Assembly (NCBI RefSeq): GCF_041321145.1
Contig: NZ_JBGGWA010000014.1
Span: 62,001-126,000, forward strand
Length of the DNA stretch: 64,000 nt
Source: Paraburkholderia sp041321145
Lineage (GTDB): Bacteria; Pseudomonadota; Gammaproteobacteria; Burkholderiales; Burkholderiaceae
Reading direction: 5' to 3'
The notes beneath the pieces are model-generated. The model was given only the letters and a program-made list of their open reading frames with translations, had not been told where the DNA came from and made no database searches. Numbering within the stretch: the stretch's first letter is position 1; each line of letters starts with the position of its first letter. The position numbers and the translations under genes are program-made. This document shows, in pieces, positions 17,619 through 24,596 of this stretch.

Positions 17619-18436
17619 GAATGACCTCCGCCGATGCCGAAGTCCGCCGCGAGCGGCGTCTTGCTGGAATAGTGGAACTTGAACGGCCCGTCCGGCGCGC
17701 CGTCGATGAACTGGCGCACCGTGGGATCGGTCGACGCGCGCAGCTCAGCCGGCGTACCTTCGGCGTGAACCCCGCCGTTGGCGACGAAATAGACGTAATC
17801 GGCAATCGCGAACGACTCCGGCACGTCGTGCGTGACCAGGATGGACGTGGCGCCAAGTGCCTGATTCAGCGCGCGAATCAGGTTCGCGGTGATGCCGAGC
17901 GAGATCGGATCGAGGCCGGCGAACGGCTCGTCGTACATCATCAGCTCGGGGTCGAGTGCAATCGCGCGGGCCAACGCCACGCGCCGCGCCATCCCGCCGG
18001 AAATCTCCGACGGCAGCAGATCGCGCGCGCCGCGCAGGCCCACCGCGTTGAGCTTCATCAACACGAGGTCGCGGATCAGTTCCTCGGGGAGCTCGGTATG
18101 CTCGCGCAGCGCGAAAGCGACGTTTTCGAACACCGACATGTCGGTGAACAGCGCCCCGAACTGGAACAGCATGCCCATTTTGCGGCGCAGCGCGTACAGG
18201 CCGTCGCGCGTTTGCGCGCCGATGTCCTGGCCTTGAAACAGGACCTCGCCGCGCTGGGCGCGCACCAGACCGCCGATCAAACGCAGCACCGTGGTCTTGC
18301 CGCAACCCGAGCCGCCCATGACCGCGACGACCTGGCCACGCTTGAAGCGCAAATTCAGGTTCGACAGGACGAGCCGGTCGCCATAACCGAAGTCGACGTC
18401 GCGCAGCTCAAGTAGGGTCTCGGGGGAGGAAGACAC
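17615..18436 (-). CDS. mlaF: Lipid transport ATPase MlaF
   Basis: ATPase of MlaFEDB. 273 residues with Walker A GGSGCGKTT, a Q-loop at MLFQFGALFTDM, signature ISGGMARR, Walker B ELMMYDEPFAGLD and the switch His in LVTHDVPES. GTG start at 18436. The C-terminal extension past the switch region (HAEGTPAELRASTDPTVRQF) is the MlaF tail that contacts MlaB in known structures. First gene of the mla-mur-his-tat block, with a candidate -10 box just upstream. Confidence 0.96.
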   Translation of the reverse strand: MSSSPETLLELRDVDFGYGDRLVLSNLNLRFKRGQVVAVMGGSGCGKTTVLRLIGGLVRAQRGEVLFQGQDIGAQTRDGLYALRRKMGMLFQFGALFTDMSVFENVAFALREHTELPEELIRDLVLMKLNAVGLRGARDLLPSEISGGMARRVALARAIALDPELMMYDEPFAGLDPISLGITANLIRALNQALGATSILVTHDVPESFAIADYVYFVANGGVHAEGTPAELRASTDPTVRQFIDGAPDGPFKFHYSSKTPLAADFGIGGGHS

Positions 18437-18468
18437 GAAACTGACAGTCCTTTTACACGGAAGGCCGA

Positions 18469-18474
18469 ATTATA
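18469..18474 (-). promoter_or_regulatory. Candidate -10 box upstream of mlaF
   Basis: A perfect TATAAT on the minus strand, 33 nt before the mlaF GTG. The -35 position (GGCAAC or CGGCAA at 16-17 nt spacing) is weak, so an activator or extended element may be needed. It is the only good promoter-like site before the mla-mur-his-tat block. Confidence 0.45.
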
Positions 18475-18530
18475 GGGCCATCATGCAAAAGTTGCCGTGA
18501 GGGTCCCCGTCTCTTTATGGAACGTGACGA

Positions 18531-19634
18531 TTATTGCGTAAACGCATGTTGCAGCGCAGAAACCGCGGCAGCCGGGTCAGCGGCCTCGGTCACGGCGCGC
18601 ACTACGGCGGCACAGCCCACGCCCGTCGCCAGCACGTCCGGCAATACCTGCATGTCGATCCCGCCAATCGCGACCAGCGGCACGACGCCGTCAAGCATCC
18701 GCACATACCGTGCCAGACGCTTGAGGCCTTGCGGCGCGGTCGGCATGGCCTTGGTGGTGGTCGGGAATACCGCGCCCAACGCAATGTAGCTGGGCCGGAA
18801 GTGCAGTGCCTTCAGGATTTCGTAGAAACCGTGCGTCGACAAGCCGAGCCGGATGCCTGCCGCAGCAAGCGCGGACAGGTCGGCGGTATGCAGGTCTTCC
18901 TGCCCGAGGTGGACGCCATAAGCGCCCGCTTGCAGCGCAGCTTGCCAGTGATCGTTGATGAAAACCTGAGCGTCGTGCTGCCGGCCCGCAGCGACACAGC
19001 GGGCGATTTCCCGCTTCAGTTCGTCGGCGGGTTCGGCCAATTTGCGGCGCAACTGGACCGTTTTCACGCCGAAAGCCACCACCCGCTCGACCCATTCCGC
19101 GGTCGGCAGAACCGGGTAAAGACCGAGCCGCTCGGGACAACGCGCGAACGCCTGCGCGGGTGCGGCAGGCAGCCCCGCAAGACGCGGGAAGCGCGCGATA
19201 TTGGCCGGAAATGCGTCGTCCGCTTTGGTTTCGTCGCCGTCGCGCCACGCGAGCGCCAGGACCAGCGCGTCGTGTGGATCGAAACCGCAGTCCAGAAACG
19301 CGGCCAGCGCGGGAATCCAGTCTTCAGGCAGATGACCTTCCAGACGGTATTTTTCGCCGCCCAGATGCAACGCGGCCTTGTTCTCCGCAGCGACGATCAC
19401 GCCGGCGCCTTGCACTTGCCAGCGCGCTATCTGCTCGCCATGCTGCTGCGCGTCGGCGACGATGATCAGGTCGCGGCCATCGGGCTCGTCGGGCGCGGTC
19501 AGGCAGATGCGCCACGGCGCGTGCGTCGGCGGCCACTCGCCCAGGCGGGCGCGGATCCGCTCGGTGGCTTCGGTGAGTTCGTCGGCGGGCGGCCAGAAGA
19601 GGTCGCGTTGGGTCAAAGGCAAAGTTTGCGTCAT
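18531..19634 (-). CDS. thiE: Thiamine-phosphate synthase with N-terminal extension (ThiE)
   Basis: Couples HMP-PP and thiazole phosphate carboxylate to thiamine phosphate. 367 residues, versus ~210 for ordinary ThiE. The catalytic barrel occupies about residues 165-367, with VKTVQLRRK, INDHWQAALQAGAYGVHLGQ, STHGFYEI, GAVFPTTTK and VAIGGI. The first ~160 residues have no standard ThiE counterpart; a stretch ALAAFLDCGFDPHDALVLAL resembles the end of a ThiD-type kinase fold, which is only a guess. The start at 19634 overlaps the thiG stop by 4 nt; the open frame to 20144 runs through thiG. Confidence 0.9.
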   Translation of the reverse strand: MTQTLPLTQRDLFWPPADELTEATERIRARLGEWPPTHAPWRICLTAPDEPDGRDLIIVADAQQHGEQIARWQVQGAGVIVAAENKAALHLGGEKYRLEGHLPEDWIPALAAFLDCGFDPHDALVLALAWRDGDETKADDAFPANIARFPRLAGLPAAPAQAFARCPERLGLYPVLPTAEWVERVVAFGVKTVQLRRKLAEPADELKREIARCVAAGRQHDAQVFINDHWQAALQAGAYGVHLGQEDLHTADLSALAAAGIRLGLSTHGFYEILKALHFRPSYIALGAVFPTTTKAMPTAPQGLKRLARYVRMLDGVVPLVAIGGIDMQVLPDVLATGVGCAAVVRAVTEAADPAAAVSALQHAFTQ

Positions 19635-20452
19635 GCGCCGCTCCCGTCCTGGTGCCAGAACGGCATGCCGACCACCGGCGTGCTCGCGTGCGCACTTTCG
19701 CGTTCGGCCATCGGCCCCGCCAGAAACGCCTGGCGCCCCGCGTCGACGCCCAGCGCGAAGGCGCGCGCCATCGCATCGGGATGCGTGGCCTGCGAAACGG
19801 CGGTGTTCAGCAGCACGCCGTCGAAGCCCCACTCCATCACCTGCGCGGCGTGCGACGGCACGCCGAGCCCTGCATCGACGATCAACGGCACATCCGGCAG
19901 CCGCTCGCGCAGTACCCGCAGGCCATACGGATTGATCACGCCCTTGCCGGTGCCGATCGGCGCGCCCCACGGCATCAGCGCCTCGCAGCCCGCATCCAGC
20001 AGACGGCGGCCGATCACCAGATCTTCGGTGCAATACGGCAGCACCTTGAAGCCGTCCTTGATGAGTTGCGCAGCCGCTTCGATCAGGCCAATCGGGTCGG
20101 GCTGCAACGTGTAGTCGTCGCCGATCAGTTCGAGCTTGATCCACTCGGTGTCGAAAATTTCGCGCGCCATATGCGCGGTCGTCACCGCCTCGCCGACGGT
20201 CAGGCAGCCGGCCGTATTCGGCAACAGCGGCACGCCGTGGCGCTTGAGCAGATCGAAGAAGCCGGCTTCGGCGCCGCCTTCGTTCATCTGCCGGCGCAGC
20301 GCGACGGTCACCATGCCGGGCCGCGCGGCGTCGATCGAATCCGACAGCGATTGCAGCGACGGATAGCGCGAGGTGCCGAGCAACACGCGGCTCGCGAAGG
20401 TTTCGCCGTAGAGCGTGAGCGCGTCGGCGGTTCGGGGGGAAGTCATTTGCAT
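19631..20452 (-). CDS. thiG: Thiazole synthase ThiG
   Basis: Forms the thiamine thiazole phosphate from DXP, dehydroglycine and ThiS-thiocarboxylate. 273 residues of barrel fold; the Schiff-base lysine lies in LIKDGFKVLPYCTED, and the DXP-phosphate loops are GLGVPSHAAQVMEWGFDGVLLN and WGAPIGTGKG. The start at 20452 has GGAG 9 nt upstream; an ATG six bases later is possible. Lies between thiS and thiE with a 4-nt overlap to thiE. Confidence 0.96.
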   Translation of the reverse strand: MQMTSPRTADALTLYGETFASRVLLGTSRYPSLQSLSDSIDAARPGMVTVALRRQMNEGGAEAGFFDLLKRHGVPLLPNTAGCLTVGEAVTTAHMAREIFDTEWIKLELIGDDYTLQPDPIGLIEAAAQLIKDGFKVLPYCTEDLVIGRRLLDAGCEALMPWGAPIGTGKGVINPYGLRVLRERLPDVPLIVDAGLGVPSHAAQVMEWGFDGVLLNTAVSQATHPDAMARAFALGVDAGRQAFLAGPMAERESAHASTPVVGMPFWHQDGSGA

Positions 20453-20485
20453 AATGCTGGTCTCCGGCAATGCGTGGCGCGGGTC

Positions 20486-20683
20486 TTAGCCGCCGGCCAC
20501 GGGTTGCACGACATCGAGCTTGTCGCCCGGCTGCAGCGCGCGCGCCGCATGCTGGGTGCGCGCGACGAAATCGCCGTTCAATGCGACCGCGAACGGCGGA
20601 CGCGCGCCGTACGCGACGAGCGCATCGGCGACAGTCGCGCCTTCGGGCAGCGACAACGGCTTCTGATTGATGTGAATGTCCAT
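20486..20683 (-). CDS. thiS: Sulfur carrier protein ThiS
   Basis: Ubiquitin-like carrier whose C-terminal Gly-Gly is adenylated and thiocarboxylated to deliver sulfur to ThiG. 65 residues, start at 20683 (MDIHINQKPLSLPEGATVADAL), end VQPVAGG, so the required GG terminus is intact. The longer frame to 21013 runs through thiO and is not real. 33 nt before thiG and 86 nt after thiO. Confidence 0.96.
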   Translation of the reverse strand: MDIHINQKPLSLPEGATVADALVAYGARPPFAVALNGDFVARTQHAARALQPGDKLDVVQPVAGG

Positions 20684-20769
20684 GGTGTTCGAATACGCTT
20701 CAATCGAGGGCGGAAACGGCGTGGCATTCGCTTGTATGCCGCTGTTGTTCACAAACTGTCGTGCAACGC

Positions 20770-21900
20770 TCATGCCGGCTCCCGCGTGGAATCCAGTTGA
20801 AACAGCTCGCTCCAGCGCGCCGCACTTTGCCAGTCGACGAACGCGTCGGCGTCGCCAATGCGGCCGTCGAGGAGCGCCGCGGCGAAGCGCGCGGCTTCGT
20901 CGGCGACTTCGGGCACGATCATGTAGCCGTGCCGGTACAGGCCGTTCACGCGCAACGTCTGCGCGCCATCCCACAGCAAAGCTGGACGGTGGTCCGGCAA
21001 AGTCGGGCGGCACTGCGAATTCAGTTCGAGGATGCGTGCCTCGCCGAAACCGGGGTGCACGGAAAACGCCGCGCTCAGCAGTTCGAGCGCCGAGCGCACG
21101 CTGACCGGCGACATGTCCTCACCTTCTACTTCGGTTGCGCCGATCACGTAGAGATCGTCCTGCTTCGGCGCGATGTAGAGCGGATAGCGCGGATGCAGCA
21201 GCCGCACCGGCCGCGTCAGTTTGATACCGGGCGCATGCACCCTTGCGACTTCGCCGCGAATGCCGCGCAGCGTGGGCAGCACCGGCTTCGCGCCCAAACC
21301 CCGGCAGTCGATCGTGACACGCGCCGGCGGCAGCGCATGGTCGTCGACCGGGGTGTTCCAGTGCGTCTCGACGCCGCGCTGGGCGAGGCCTGCAGCGAGC
21401 GCGGCAAGCACCTGCCGGTTGTCCAGTTGGCCTTCGCGCGGCAGCAGCCAGCCCTGATTGAAGCGGCCCGCGAGTGCGGGCTCGGCGGCTCCGACCTGAG
21501 CACCCGCAAGCGCCACGAAACCGCCGTCGAGCAGTTCGGCTGGGGCATTTGAGCGCACACGGCGTTCGAACAGCGGTGCTTCAGTGCGGTCGGCGTGATG
21601 CCATACGACCAGCGTGCCATTGCGCTGGAAAAACACCGGTTCGGGCAATTCGGCCAGCACTAGCGGCCAGGTGTCGAGCGAACTCGCGCCGAGACGCGTG
21701 ATCAGCAGTTCCGCACTGGCGGCTTCGGCAAGCGGCGCCAGCATCGCAGCGGCGACCCACGCGGCGGACTGCGTACCCGCTGCATCACCACGCTCGTAAA
21801 GCGCCACGCGATGCCCCTGGCCGGCGAGACGCCATGCGACCAGACGCCCGCAAAGCCCGCCGCCGAGCACTGCGAAATCGGGTTGAGCAGGACGATTCAT
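20770..21900 (-). CDS. thiO: Glycine oxidase ThiO
   Basis: FAD-dependent oxidation of glycine to dehydroglycine for thiazole formation. This is the oxygen-dependent alternative to ThiH, which is absent here. 376 residues: the dinucleotide motif is GGGLCGRLVAWRLAGQGHRV with VALYERGDAAG; the C-terminal LYRHGYMIVPEVADEAA is the DAO-family FAD/substrate end. The ATG at 21900 is chosen because GGAG lies 8 nt upstream. That ATG also overlaps the stop of a possible 31-codon leader ORF. Confidence 0.94.
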   Translation of the reverse strand: MNRPAQPDFAVLGGGLCGRLVAWRLAGQGHRVALYERGDAAGTQSAAWVAAAMLAPLAEAASAELLITRLGASSLDTWPLVLAELPEPVFFQRNGTLVVWHHADRTEAPLFERRVRSNAPAELLDGGFVALAGAQVGAAEPALAGRFNQGWLLPREGQLDNRQVLAALAAGLAQRGVETHWNTPVDDHALPPARVTIDCRGLGAKPVLPTLRGIRGEVARVHAPGIKLTRPVRLLHPRYPLYIAPKQDDLYVIGATEVEGEDMSPVSVRSALELLSAAFSVHPGFGEARILELNSQCRPTLPDHRPALLWDGAQTLRVNGLYRHGYMIVPEVADEAARFAAALLDGRIGDADAFVDWQSAARWSELFQLDSTREPA

Positions 21901-21992
21901 CGCGCGCACTCCGTGTCACAACGGCCAGCAAGGCTAAAGCAGCACGACGCGCCGACATAGCCGACGAAAGCGTGGCGAAGAGCAAAACACAT
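21897..21992 (-). CDS. Possible Cys-rich leader ORF overlapping thiO start
   Basis: A 31-codon ATG-initiated frame whose TGA overlaps the thiO ATG in the 4-nt ATGA pattern. The peptide has five Cys (positions 2, 17, 18, 25, 29) and starts MCFALRHAF. No good Shine-Dalgarno precedes its ATG. It lies in the long leader between the TPP riboswitch and thiO. The overlap could couple thiO translation, but a chance open frame of this size in high-GC DNA is quite possible. Confidence 0.3.
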   Translation of the reverse strand: MCFALRHAFVGYVGASCCFSLAGRCDTECAR

Positions 21993-22075
21993 ATCTGAAG
22001 AATAGGCGGTCATCGAGTCCTTTCCGTACGGTCAACATACGCACGTACCCAGGACGAAACCGGCGGGTGAGGCCG

Positions 22076-22116
22076 GCCGGGCGACACGCGCGTCCAAATG
22101 ACGGACGCCGCCCGGC
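22076..22116 (-). promoter_or_regulatory. Nested hairpin in thi leader, possible expression platform
   Basis: Inner 6-bp stem (22090-22095 with 22103-22108, 7-nt loop) enclosed by an 8-bp stem (22076-22083 with 22109-22116), GC-rich. It follows the TPP aptamer by about 27 nt in the transcript. No U-tract follows, so it is not a standard intrinsic terminator; it may work with Rho or as an antiterminator partner. Confidence 0.5.
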
Positions 22117-22142
22117 GGGGAATGGAAGACTGGCTGCTTCCG

Positions 22143-22249
22143 GAAACTTCCCGCGCCGGTATTACCCGGATCGGGTGCAAAGGGTCTCTCTCAGCCTTGC
22201 AGCCGCTGCATGAAAATCATGCAGCCTGTGTGCAAAGCACCCCTGTTTC
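22143..22249 (-). promoter_or_regulatory. TPP riboswitch (THI box) of the thiOSGE operon
   Basis: On the minus strand the conserved elements occur in order: AGGGGTGC, a variable hairpin (GCTGCATGA..TCATGCAGC), GGCTGAGAGAGACCC, TTTGCACCCGATCCGGGTAA, TACCGGCGCGGGAAG. P1 closes by GAAAC (22245-22249) with GTTTC (22143-22147). CUGAGA and the ACCUGAUC-like segment bind HMP and pyrophosphate in known THI boxes. Expected effect is lower thi expression when TPP is high. Confidence 0.97.
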
Positions 22250-22259
22250 GTCGAAGGTC

Positions 22260-22289
22260 ATTAGACCATAAAAGGCGCGGGGCCCGCAA
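22260..22289 (-). promoter_or_regulatory. Candidate sigma-70 promoter of thiOSGE
   Basis: Minus-strand TTGCGG (22284-22289) and TCTAAT (22260-22265) with an 18-nt spacer. A start about 7 nt downstream would begin the transcript just before the TPP aptamer, which fits well. Confidence 0.6.
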
Positions 22290-22594
22290 ACCCTTGGCCT
22301 GTGCCGTCTCATGCTGCTGATCCGGCACCGTCTTTCAGTTCATCGCTGCGGCCGATGGCAGCGCTCTGGCACAATGCCACAAGCGGATGTCGCAGGAGCC
22401 AGGCACCGGCGCCCCGCTTCGCCGCCCGAGCGAAGGGCGGAAATTAATTTTCGCTTAAGGGCTTGGCGCCAGAATCGGACGCCCACCCGGTCGTGCGTTC
22501 GTCGAGCACGACGTCTGGGGCATGCACCGCAAACCCGCCGTGGGCCGGCCTGAAAAGGCCAGCCTTGATGGGCCAGCACTACATCAGGATGCTC
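22290..22594. other. Intergenic region between thi leader and ABC transporter gene
   Basis: About 300 nt with no convincing gene. It holds a small inverted repeat CTTCGC/GCGAAG near 22417-22435 and an AT-rich 10-bp palindrome AAATTAATTT at 22441-22450 in otherwise GC-rich DNA. A promoter for the plus-strand ABC gene must lie here, but I see no strong -35/-10 pair. Confidence 0.5.
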
Positions 22595-24346
22595 ATGACA
22601 CCGAATACCTCTTCCAGCCGCGCGCTGCCGCCGGACGAAAAAGTCTCCGCCTGGAGCCTGATCAAACCCTACTGGGTCTCCGAAGAACGGAACACGGCGT
22701 GGGCGCTCCTCATTACGATCATCGTGATGAATCTGCTCGTCGTGTGGATCAACGTGCGCCTGAACCGCTGGAGCGCCGACTTCTACAACGCGCTGCAAAC
22801 CAAAAACGTGCACGACTTCCCGCACCTGCTGATGGTGTTCTCGGGGCTCGCGTTCGGCTTCATCATCCTCGCGGTGTATGGCCGCTATCTGCGCCAGATG
22901 CTCGGCTTCCGCTGGCGTCAGTGGCTGACCACACGCTACCTGAACGAGTGGCTGCACGACAGCGCCTTCTACCGGATCGAACGCGACCGGCTCACCGACA
23001 ACCCCGACCAGCGGATCAGCGACGACCTGCAATCCTTCGCCACCAGCACGCTCACGCTAACGCTCGATCTGCTGTCCACGGTCGTCACGCTGGTGTCGTT
23101 CATCACGATCCTGTGGTCGCTGGCGGGTGCGCTGACCGTCTCGCTCGGCGGCATGCCGGTGCAGATTCCCGGCTACATGGTGTGGGCCGCTGCGCTTTAC
23201 GCGGTGGTCGGCTCGTTGATCATCCAGAAGGTCGGCCATCCGCTCGTGTCGATCAACTACCAGGCGCAGAAAGTCGAGGCGGATTTCCGTTTCGGCCTGA
23301 TCCGTCTGCGTGAAAACGCCGAGCAGATTGCCTTCTACAACGGCATGGAAACCGAGAAGACGAACGCACGCTCGCTGTTCGGCCGCATCCGCGACAACTG
23401 GTGGCAGGTGATGAAGTACACCAAGCGGCTTACTTTCGTGCTGAGTTTCTACGGCCAGATCGCGATCATCTTTCCGCTGGTAGTCGCGGCGCCCCGCTAC
23501 TTCGCGGGCGCTTTCACGTTCGGCGTGCTGATGCAGATTTCGAGCGCGTTCGGCACCGTCAGCGATTCGTTTTCGTGGTTCATCAACAGTTACGGCACCT
23601 TGGTCGAATGGCGCGCTACCGTGAACCGGCTGCGTGAATTCAAGCGCATTGTGCATGCGCCGCGCCTAAAGGAATCGGTGTCGCCGGCTACCGCGCATGG
23701 CGGCATCAACCTGCATTTCGTCGACGAGGACAAGCTCTCCACCGAAGGCCTCCAGCTTGCGTTGCCGAACGGCAACCCGCTGTCGCGCATTCGCGATATC
23801 GCGATCAAGCCTGGCTCACGCTGGCTGGTACGTGGTCCGTCCGGTTCGGGCAAGAGTACGCTGATGCGCGCGCTCGCCGGCTTGTGGCCGTTCGGCGACG
23901 GTTCGATCGACGCCCCGGTCAACGCACGCATGATGTTCATCCCGCAGGTCAGCTACATGCCGATCGGCACGCTGAAAGCCGCGCTCACCTATCCGTCCGC
24001 TGGCGACGTCTACACCGATGACGAATGCCGCGAAGCGCTCGTCACCTGTCACCTGTCGGAGTACGCCGACCGTCTGCAGGAATCGGGGCACTGGACCCGC
24101 ATTCTCTCGCCGGGCGAACAACAGCGTCTCGCCGGCGCGCGCGTCTTGCTGCACAAGCCGGACTACCTGTTTCTCGACGAAGCGACCAGCGCGCTCGATT
24201 CAGTGAACGAAGCACGTCTCTATCACCTGTTCACCGAACGGCTGCCGAAGGCGGCGATCGTCAGCGTTGCGCATCGCGAATCGCTGGCGGCGTTCCATGG
24301 CGAAACGCTCGAGGTCGAGCGCTCGGGCGAACCGGTCGCCGCATGA
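22595..24346 (+). CDS. ABC transporter, fused permease-ATPase (SbmA/BacA/YddA-like)
   Basis: Half-transporter of the ABC_membrane_2 type, 583 residues. The N-terminal ~330 residues contain about six hydrophobic helices with WRQWLTTRYLNEWL and NPDQRISDDLQSFA, typical of the SbmA/BacA/Rv1819c group. The ATPase domain has Walker A GPSGSGKST, signature LSPGEQQRLAGAR and Walker B YLFLDEATSALD. I start at 22595, with AGGA just upstream; ATGs at 22568 and 22589 are alternatives. Relatives import peptides or cobalamin, or are uncharacterised; the substrate here is unknown. Its stop overlaps the ATG of a truncated dehydrogenase gene. Confidence 0.88.
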   Translation: MTPNTSSSRALPPDEKVSAWSLIKPYWVSEERNTAWALLITIIVMNLLVVWINVRLNRWSADFYNALQTKNVHDFPHLLMVFSGLAFGFIILAVYGRYLRQMLGFRWRQWLTTRYLNEWLHDSAFYRIERDRLTDNPDQRISDDLQSFATSTLTLTLDLLSTVVTLVSFITILWSLAGALTVSLGGMPVQIPGYMVWAAALYAVVGSLIIQKVGHPLVSINYQAQKVEADFRFGLIRLRENAEQIAFYNGMETEKTNARSLFGRIRDNWWQVMKYTKRLTFVLSFYGQIAIIFPLVVAAPRYFAGAFTFGVLMQISSAFGTVSDSFSWFINSYGTLVEWRATVNRLREFKRIVHAPRLKESVSPATAHGGINLHFVDEDKLSTEGLQLALPNGNPLSRIRDIAIKPGSRWLVRGPSGSGKSTLMRALAGLWPFGDGSIDAPVNARMMFIPQVSYMPIGTLKAALTYPSAGDVYTDDECREALVTCHLSEYADRLQESGHWTRILSPGEQQRLAGARVLLHKPDYLFLDEATSALDSVNEARLYHLFTERLPKAAIVSVAHRESLAAFHGETLEVERSGEPVAA

Positions 24347-24573
24347 GCGGCATGAGTAACGTTGATCGCGATCGCGTCGTGTTGATCACCGGCGCGGGCT
24401 CGGGTATTGGCGCGGCACTGGCACGACGCATCGCCGCGCCGCGCACCGCCTTGATGCTGCATGCACGCGGCGCCGACGACGAAGCGCGCCAGCGCTTTGG
24501 TGTACCGCTTATGTACCGCCTTGTCGTCTCCACCTCTTCCTGCATGCAGTGGCCAGTTTCCGCACCGACTTAA
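24343..24573 (+). pseudogene. Truncated short-chain dehydrogenase/reductase (5' remnant)
   Basis: A 76-codon frame coupled to the ABC gene by an ATGA overlap. Residues 1-51 (to about base 24495) read as the start of an SDR: VVLITGAGSGIGAALARRIA is the Rossmann TGxxxGxG motif. After the segment ADDEARQR the SDR character stops and about 25 unrelated residues lead to a TAA. The Asn-Ser-Tyr-Lys catalytic part of the ~250-residue family is missing, so no enzyme activity is expected. The tail region contains a short direct repeat and an inverted repeat. Confidence 0.8.
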
Positions 24574-24588
24574 GGGCGAAAACTGGCC
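24551..24588. repeat. Inverted repeat at the SDR remnant / gltD junction
   Basis: GGCCAGTTT (24551-24559) and AAACTGGCC (24580-24588), a perfect 9-bp inverted repeat around a 20-nt spacer. It covers the end of the SDR remnant and the short gap before gltD. No T-run follows on either strand, so it is not a clear terminator, although it sits between two convergent genes. Confidence 0.6.
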
Positions 24589-24596
24589 GGAGACGC

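Noticed and set aside
19635..20144. N-terminal extension of ThiE back to 20144 (537 codons in all)
   Set aside because: This part overlaps thiG in another frame and has Arg/Gly-rich shadow composition; the ATGA junction at 19634 is the better start.
21785..21985. 66-codon minus-strand frame over the thiO start
   Set aside because: Runs into thiO out of frame with poor composition; the 31-codon frame ending at the thiO ATG is the more interesting reading.
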